This document shows, piece by piece, positions 59,263 through 64,000 of a stretch of 64,000 bases of DNA. The DNA is from Candidatus Melainabacteria bacterium (GTDB taxonomy: Bacteria; Cyanobacteriota; Vampirovibrionia; Obscuribacterales; Obscuribacteraceae): positions 1 through 64,000 of the forward strand of contig RXJR01000018.1 in assembly GCA_003963305.1 (NCBI GenBank), read 5' to 3'. How positions within the stretch are numbered: position 1 is the stretch's first letter; the number at the start of each line of letters is the position of its first letter. The notes under the pieces are model-generated. The model was not told the origin of the DNA, searched no databases, and worked only from the letters and a program-made list of their open reading frames with translations. The position numbers and the translations under genes were made by a program.

Positions 59263-60435
59263 CTACTGCTTTCGCGAGGGGATGACGATTGGGAATCCGA
59301 GATCGTCAAAAGAGTCGTCCAGACTCATGCGATGGCTTTCCGCATGCTTCAATGCGTCTATCGCCTGGTTTGTCGAAATCAGTTGGTGGCGCAGCAGAAA
59401 TTGACAGCGCAGCGCCGACAGCAACGTCGCTTCCGAAATTACACCAGACAACACGAGCATTTTTCCAATTACTGAAGGGTATTTCGTGCTCAAGGCGATG
59501 GCGTGCTGGATGTCGTTATCATCGACAAGCCCGCACATTTTCAGCAATTCGCCCAGCCGGATTGTGTTGTCCGAGTTTGCTCGCTCTGTCTGGTCGGTGC
59601 GACCCGTTATCGAGAAGCTGTAGAGCGTGTCAGTTGCGCTGTGCAGCGACAGGCTTCCATCGCAAACAAGTTTCTGCAAATTCAAAGCGAGTTCAAGTAC
59701 AGACTGACTGAGCAAGCCCAACTCAATCAAAATTTCGCCGAATGGCTTTTGCTTTGTAATGCCGTACTCCAGCGCATTCAAAATGTCGGATTCGTTGAGT
59801 ATGCCTGAAAGCATCAGCAACTCGCCGAGTCTGATTTGCTTTTGACTGGCCTTGTCGGCGCCACTGGTGCCAAGAGCTTTATTGGCAGCGGATTTTTCCG
59901 GGTTCGGGTTGAGTGTTCTCAATGCCTGGCTGTAAGTAATACGCTCGGCTCGAAATGCCTTTTGCACTTCCAGCGCACCGTCGACTGTTTCCTGGGTTAG
60001 AACGCCCATCAAGACCAGCATTCGCCCGATCGGTTGCGCCGTTTCATAGCTCGCTCTTTGCGCGAGGTCGAGCTGTTCTTGTGTAATCAAGCTGGAATCT
60101 AGAAGCAGGGTGCCCAGCCTGCTGGCTGAAGCGGATGTCTGGGTGCCTGTGAATCCTGCCGCGAGCAATGCATCGCCCAGGTCGAGCTGCCGCACGCGCA
60201 TCAACTTATAAGCTTCAATGGCTGTTGGCAAGGGCAATCCCTTGTTCTTTATCAGCGACTGCAGTTCGAGTGCCGTGTTTAGCTCGTCTTGCGTCAAATA
60301 ACCGTAGAGAACCAGGGCGCGACCAAGTGGCAGCGCGACCTCGCCGGCCATGCGGATAGCCTCGTTCAACTGATCTCTCTGTACGATTCCAAGGGCTTGA
60401 AGCATTTCGCCAAGCCGCAGCTCTTTGTCCGCCAT
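59263..60435 (-). CDS. Protein with four MshEN-like (GspE N-terminal) modules
   Basis: A 390-residue soluble protein composed of four tandem modules, each with two copies of the RLGxxLxxxGxxxxxxLxxAL pattern. Module starts are LRLGEMLQALG, SRLGTLLLDSS, IRLGELLMLSG and IRLGELLKMCG, each followed ~30 residues later by a G-R/E/K-x-LVxxGxLT/S segment. This is the MshEN motif, which in type II/IV secretion ATPases binds cyclic di-GMP, but no ATPase domain follows. The protein may be a stand-alone second-messenger reader. GGGAGG lies four bases before ATG 60435. Confidence 0.82.
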   Translation of the reverse strand: MADKELRLGEMLQALGIVQRDQLNEAIRMAGEVALPLGRALVLYGYLTQDELNTALELQSLIKNKGLPLPTAIEAYKLMRVRQLDLGDALLAAGFTGTQTSASASRLGTLLLDSSLITQEQLDLAQRASYETAQPIGRMLVLMGVLTQETVDGALEVQKAFRAERITYSQALRTLNPNPEKSAANKALGTSGADKASQKQIRLGELLMLSGILNESDILNALEYGITKQKPFGEILIELGLLSQSVLELALNLQKLVCDGSLSLHSATDTLYSFSITGRTDQTERANSDNTIRLGELLKMCGLVDDNDIQHAIALSTKYPSVIGKMLVLSGVISEATLLSALRCQFLLRHQLISTNQAIDALKHAESHRMSLDDSFDDLGFPIVIPSRKQ

Positions 60436-60540
60436 CCCGCCTCCCGGCACGGGGAATGTTAAGTTCAACCTCAGTCGGTCGAGCAATCCTCCAAGATTGT
60501 ACCCGCTTGAGGTGCCGAGCTTTCCCTTTGTTTCAGTAAA

Positions 60541-61071
60541 CTATTTGCCGAGGAAAGTGCGCACTCTGTCACGCAGATCGGGCATTCCGGCTTGCTGCAC
60601 TTGCTGCTGATGGTAGCGGTTTACTGCATCAGCGTTGGTCTTTGATTGCAATTCTTTGACCTTCATGAGGTCTTTGACCGAATCGTTGTTTCTTCCGAGA
60701 TTCTTAAAGACCCTGGCGCGGAAGCTATAGAGGAAGTCGACACTTGGATCGAGCGCAATTGCCTTATCGATGCTTTCAAGAGCGTGATCCCAATCATCTT
60801 TCTGTGCGTAAGCGAGAGCCTCACGTGCGTTGGTGGAGACACGATCGCCTACACTTTGAGCCGCAACGGGAGGTTTTGTGAATTTGCTGTTGGGGAGCGA
60901 AATAGTGGGCGCCGGTGTTTCCATAGGATTCGAGTTAGGCATCATCTTGTTCCAGTCGGACGGTTTCGACATTACTGGACCGGCGTCTGTTTGACCGCGC
61001 GGTGACTGTGCCGATGCCGACGCAATCGCGGTGATGGATACCAGTATTACGGCAACGATGGCTGTTTTCAT
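60541..61071 (-). CDS. Exported protein with a TPR-like domain
   Basis: A 176-residue protein with a signal peptide (MKTAIVAVILVSITAIASASA). A Pro/Ser/Asn-rich linker (to ~75) leads to one or two TPR helices (EALAYAQKDDWDHALESIDKAIALDPSV; SFRARVFKNLGRNNDSVKDLMKV). AAAGGA precedes the ATG. Likely periplasmic or membrane-associated; function unknown. Confidence 0.78.
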   Translation of the reverse strand: MKTAIVAVILVSITAIASASAQSPRGQTDAGPVMSKPSDWNKMMPNSNPMETPAPTISLPNSKFTKPPVAAQSVGDRVSTNAREALAYAQKDDWDHALESIDKAIALDPSVDFLYSFRARVFKNLGRNNDSVKDLMKVKELQSKTNADAVNRYHQQQVQQAGMPDLRDRVRTFLGK

Positions 61072-61165
61072 GGACGTTCCTTTGATGGAGTTTCATATGG
61101 ATCTGATTTAGGCTCTGCTACCGTATATGATACTGCTGAACTTGGTGATGGGCGCACTGGAATCG

Positions 61166-61624
61166 TTAGTCTTCGTCTTCGCACCAGAGCAAGCCTATGT
61201 TCTTATCATCTATTGCGACGATTCCAGAGTCAAAAGTTGCATTGGTAATGGACTTATACGATCCGATCGAAACAAGCCCACCGCTCTCCGGTTTGAAGTC
61301 GGCGTTCGAGTAAAATTGTGCTTTGTCGGAAAACAGATCGAAAAACGAGCGCATCATCGCCCTGGCCAAGCCGATCTCCATACATTCATACTGATACGCC
61401 ATATCCTTGTGCAAAATAGATGTGAGCAGGCGTTCTGCATCATATTTCTTCAGGCATTTCCAATCTGAATCGAGTTTCTTATGATTCAGTTCGGAAACGA
61501 ATTCGTCTATAGCCGCTATGTCGGATGTTTTAGGGAAGTCGCTTCGATCGCGAATTTCAAAATGCACCAGTCCGGCGTCACGTTTTGCAAGATTGTCACG
61601 TATCTGCGTTTGCTTGTCTGACAT
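61166..61624 (-). CDS. Small soluble protein, unknown function
   Basis: A 152-residue protein starting MSDKQTQIRDNL (GGGGC upstream; TTG 61636 would add four residues). Mixed alpha/beta composition with Cys and Trp but no recognisable motif. No signal peptide. It lies between the exported TPR gene and the LTXXQ gene on the same strand, with gaps of ~95 and ~130 bases, so not clearly an operon. Confidence 0.6.
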   Translation of the reverse strand: MSDKQTQIRDNLAKRDAGLVHFEIRDRSDFPKTSDIAAIDEFVSELNHKKLDSDWKCLKKYDAERLLTSILHKDMAYQYECMEIGLARAMMRSFFDLFSDKAQFYSNADFKPESGGLVSIGSYKSITNATFDSGIVAIDDKNIGLLWCEDED

Positions 61625-61755
61625 CGATTGCCCCAAATCGCAAAATCCACTTTTCTCACATTGTAAACGCTTCCGCGCAAACCGGGAATGGTGTGGTGGG
61701 ACTACGTTGTGCGCCGAACTGGTGTTGATTTTGAAGTCGCTGCTAGAACTCGATT

Positions 61756-62271
61756 TTAACGGTCGGGTCTGCCGCCCGGTCCCCCTGGTCCTCCGGGTCC
61801 GCCCGGGCCGCCTGGACCGAATCCGAAGCCCGGACCGAAACCGGGACCTCCACGATCCCCGTCGAGTCCTAAGAACCTGCGCATAGTCGAGCGTTTCAGC
61901 TTTTTGCGTTGCTGTGGTGTCAGGGTTTCGGCAAATGCAAGAGCATGTTCGAGCATCGCATCGCCCATCTTGAGCTTGTGCTCTTGCAGTTTCTTGTGCG
62001 CATCCTTGACCTTGTTTTTATCGAGATCTTCTTTCATCAATTCGCGCATCATGTGCTTAAAGAGTTGTCCTCCCTCTGCCATCATCCGCATGCCTTCGCT
62101 CATACCGTCGGCTTTGAGTTCGGCTATTCGTTCGACCTGCTCGTCGGTCAGCTCGAGGTCGTGCAGCATTTCTGCTCCGAAGTGACCGAAGGGTCCATGT
62201 CCGTGGCGTCCACCGGGTCCACCTGGTCCGTAGTGTTTGCCCCCGAACTTACCACCTGAAAATGGAAACAT
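61756..62271 (-). CDS. LTXXQ (Spy/CpxP-like) protein with Gly/Pro/His-rich ends
   Basis: A 171-residue protein. A Gly/His/Pro-rich start (RHGHGPFGHFG), a helical core with ELTDEQVERIAELK and a second TLTPQQRKKLK (both the LTxxQ signature of Spy/CpxP), and a GPGGPGGPGG tail. Such proteins bind metals or misfolded proteins in the periplasm, but here no signal peptide is visible, so it may be cytosolic or exported otherwise. GGAGG four to five bases before ATG. Divergent from a His-rich MarR gene, with shared control region. Confidence 0.75.
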   Translation of the reverse strand: MFPFSGGKFGGKHYGPGGPGGRHGHGPFGHFGAEMLHDLELTDEQVERIAELKADGMSEGMRMMAEGGQLFKHMMRELMKEDLDKNKVKDAHKKLQEHKLKMGDAMLEHALAFAETLTPQQRKKLKRSTMRRFLGLDGDRGGPGFGPGFGFGPGGPGGPGGPGGPGGRPDR

Positions 62272-62395
62272 AAGTCCTCCAATCGCCAGTAATGGCGACA
62301 GTCTTGAATATATTTAGTGTTTAGGGTATTTTTAATGTATGCACCTCATTGTGAGGCGCCTCACTAATTACTGAGTCTACTCACTAATATTCCCA
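62272..62395. promoter_or_regulatory. Shared control region with palindromic MarR operator candidates
   Basis: GTGAGGCGCCTCAC (62351-62364) is a perfect 14-base palindrome. CTCACTAAT occurs at 62360-62368 and again at 62380-62388. Upstream AT-rich DNA (62306-62340) could hold promoters. Position just before the GTG start of the MarR gene suits autoregulation and repression of the LTXXQ gene. Confidence 0.65.
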
Positions 62396-63178
62396 GTGTC
62401 AAGCGGCAGAAAAATAAAAAAGCAGGGGCGCAACGAGCACGGGCGGGGGGATGAGCCGCACGGTGAGCATGGGCGTGGCGCACATGGCGAACACGGACAT
62501 GGTGAGCGCGGGCGCGATGAGCACGGTCATGGTGAACACGGACATGGTGAGCACGGGCATGGTGAGCGCGGGCGCGATGAGCACGGTCATGGTGAACACG
62601 GACATGGTGCGCACGGACATGGTGAGCACGGGCGTGGCGAACACGGGCACGGTGAACATTCGCGAAAGGGAATGCGAGGATTCTTTCCGCCGCATGATGG
62701 TACCCCAGCAGAAAATGCAATGGCGGCTTTGATGATGACTGCCAAAATGATTCATCGGTTCGGCGAATCCAGAATTGCGCAGAATAAGCAGTACAGCAAG
62801 TTATCTGGCCCCCGCATGGGCGTGTTGTTTATTGTGCATCACACGGGTGGTATCAGGATGGGTGACCTGGCTGCCAGATTGAATGTGGCACCACGCACGG
62901 TGACTGACTTGGTCGATGGTCTCGAACGTGATGGCTTCCTCCATCGGGTTCCAGACCCGCGCGATCGGCGTGCTTCGCTTCTTGAGCTCTCGGACTTTGC
63001 GAAGAAAGATTTTGACCGAATATCGGCTATGAGGAAAGCTTTCGTCGAAGAAATATTCTCGCCTTTGAGCAACGAAGAGAAAGAGGCACTGATTGCGCTA
63101 TTGAGTAAATTGCAGGAAGGTCCGATTCGAGATTTGTTGAATGGCAGCGCCGATGCTGATCAGCCGACGACTGATTAG
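62396..63178 (+). CDS. MarR-family regulator with long His-rich N-terminal repeat
   Basis: A 260-residue protein. Residues ~10-90 consist of HGxGEHG-type repeats (His, Gly, Glu, Arg), encoded by a 60-base-period DNA repeat; such tails bind Ni, Cu or Zn. Residues ~105-245 are a MarR winged helix: GPRMGVLFIVHHTGG, LAARLNVAPRTVTDLVDGLERDGFLHRVPDPRDRR, and C-terminal dimer helices. Together with the LTXXQ gene it suggests metal or envelope stress control. GTG 62396 starts the reading; no classical ribosome site is visible because the operator region adjoins. Confidence 0.82.
   Translation: MSSGRKIKKQGRNEHGRGDEPHGEHGRGAHGEHGHGERGRDEHGHGEHGHGEHGHGERGRDEHGHGEHGHGAHGHGEHGRGEHGHGEHSRKGMRGFFPPHDGTPAENAMAALMMTAKMIHRFGESRIAQNKQYSKLSGPRMGVLFIVHHTGGIRMGDLAARLNVAPRTVTDLVDGLERDGFLHRVPDPRDRRASLLELSDFAKKDFDRISAMRKAFVEEIFSPLSNEEKEALIALLSKLQEGPIRDLLNGSADADQPTTD
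62498..62609 (+). repeat. 60-base-period coding repeat of His-rich segment
   Basis: Bases 62498-62549 are identical to 62558-62609. Shorter ~15-base units (GAGCACGGGCATGGT-like) continue on both sides. Confidence 0.88.
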
Positions 63179-63222
63179 GATGGCTGCCGTCGATCCTTCT
63201 GCTCAGATGTCTTCGTAGTCAA

Positions 63223-63242
63223 TTGACAATCAATATTGTCAT
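63223..63242. promoter_or_regulatory. Palindrome upstream of GNAT gene
   Basis: TTGACAAT-CAA-TATTGTCA pattern: TGACAAT (63224-63230) and ATTGTCA (63235-63241) pair perfectly. TTGACA also fits a -35 box. Two ATTTGACG copies follow at about 63252 and 63263. Confidence 0.5.
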
Positions 63243-63312
63243 CGCGCTTGGTATTTGACGCTAATTTGACGTGATACCAGTAATTCTAAAGATTGAGCGA
63301 GGACTATGGACT

Positions 63313-63843
63313 ATGCAAACAATAGAGATAGATTTAAAAATCAGACGACTTACTCACGACGACTTCGAGGACGCTTACAGCTTAGTCCGCGACATATACG
63401 CGTCGACGGACATGATGTGCCAACCGTTCGACGAGAAATATCCCGATTTCGAATCATTTGAACGCGATTTGAATGAGCACGATGCGACAGAAGGCGCATT
63501 CTTTCTGGTCGCGCAGACGTCTCACGGGTTAGCGGGCTATGTCACTGTCAAACCAGTTTCTGCTGCGAAGCTTGCGCATACCGCTTACTTGAACATGGGC
63601 GTGAGTGAGAATTCTCGCCGCAAAGCGGTCGGCAGAGCACTCTTATCTGCGGCTTTATCTCAGATTGTAGCCGACGGTAAAATCGAGATTCTATATCTGA
63701 ATGTTCGAGCCGATAATTTTGCTGCGGTTAAGCTCTATCTGTCAGAAAAGTTCGAAGTCATCGCTGAACTCGAGAAGGATACAAAGATTGGCGACCGCTA
63801 TTACACGGGTCTTTTGATGCGGCGATTTATCATCAATTCCTGA
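63313..63843 (+). CDS. GNAT-family N-acetyltransferase
   Basis: A 176-residue enzyme. Strands and helices of the GNAT fold are visible: IRRLTHDDFEDAYSLVRDIY at the start, LAGYVTVKP, the acetyl-CoA loop VSENSRRKAVGRALLSAAL (R-x4-G-R-A), and ILYLNVRADNFAAVKLYLSEKFEV typical of RimI-like proteins. Substrate unknown. GAGGA ten bases before ATG 63313. A strong terminator follows ~40 bases after the stop. Confidence 0.88.
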   Translation: MQTIEIDLKIRRLTHDDFEDAYSLVRDIYASTDMMCQPFDEKYPDFESFERDLNEHDATEGAFFLVAQTSHGLAGYVTVKPVSAAKLAHTAYLNMGVSENSRRKAVGRALLSAALSQIVADGKIEILYLNVRADNFAAVKLYLSEKFEVIAELEKDTKIGDRYYTGLLMRRFIINS

Positions 63844-63880
63844 GTGGTCTGCTTGACGAACTAAGTAGTCTTATTACCGA

Positions 63881-63906
63881 AAAGAGCCTGGTTGCCCAGG
63901 CTCTTT
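63881..63906 (+). terminator. Strong intrinsic terminator after GNAT gene
   Basis: Arms 63881-63891 and 63896-63906 pair perfectly over 11 bases around TTGC, ending in CTCTTTCC; AAAG on the other side makes it usable in both directions. Confidence 0.85.
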
Positions 63907-64000
63907 CCAGTTGTTAGTTCGTATCAGTGCGGGTTTCCAGTGTCAAACACTAATTGTTGTCGTGCTTGGTTTCGCTGTTTACCAGAGTAGTGTCTCCACC

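Noticed and set aside
62364-62720. Minus-strand His/Arg-rich frame opposite the MarR tail
   Set aside because: Any frame over the repeated His-rich DNA stays open; the MarR domain is on the plus strand.

Overview
The window looks like chromosome of a Gram-negative-type bacterium: a TonB-type C-terminal domain, lipobox and Sec signal peptides, an RseP-like site-2 protease, two-component systems and a MarR regulator. GC is near 50% and genes start with ATG, GTG or TTG behind GGAG-type ribosome sites. The mix of beta-amylase, many tetratricopeptide, LysM and Tyr/Gly-rich secreted proteins and heavy local gene duplication resembles non-photosynthetic relatives of Cyanobacteria (Obscuribacterales-like). 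That placement is an impression from protein style, not a result. No tRNA, rRNA, CRISPR array, transposase or phage structural gene was seen.

1-15.5 kb: an all-forward locus rich in membrane-associated proteolysis. It holds an FtsH-type M41 peptidase domain (cut by the window edge), a rhomboid, two paralogous S41/PDZ proteases that share an unusual Cys-containing N-terminal module, two exported thioredoxin-like proteins, a two-helix ion channel translationally coupled to an RseP-like M50 protease, a zinc-ribbon protein, an ABC transmembrane domain without an ATPase, and several exported or membrane proteins of unknown function. Many spacers carry an unrelated inverted repeat. This is the best candidate for an undescribed system.

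15.6-20.9 kb: a rearranged paralogue array. A 4-TM protein (two full copies and an inverted remnant) alternates with a ~150-residue family (three full copies and a remnant), with an IpaH/YopM-style leucine-rich-repeat protein and a stray copy of the 5' end of the EF-hand gene found at 24.6 kb. A second LRR protein lies at 47 kb among other small genes.

21-45 kb: ordinary mixed genes. They include beta-amylase, an EF-hand protein, a glycine-zipper surface protein, an orphan OmpR regulator, a coupled kinase-regulator pair, a class III aminotransferase with a HAD phosphatase, a LysM protein, a persulfide dioxygenase-rhodanese fusion, a TonB-type protein, a MocR regulator, beta-carbonic anhydrase and a polytopic membrane protein.

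45-50 kb: sparse, repeat-containing DNA with small genes and a GC-rich two-gene island on the minus strand.

50-64 kb: a 3-methyladenine glycosylase-like gene, a P-loop kinase, a coupled pair of secreted proteins, a xanthine dehydrogenase operon (two subunits plus an XdhC-type factor) followed by a TPR gene, a protein made of four MshEN-like (candidate c-di-GMP-binding) modules, a TPR lipoprotein-size exported protein, a divergent pair of an LTXXQ protein and a His-rich MarR regulator with palindromic operator candidates, and a GNAT acetyltransferase closed by a strong terminator.
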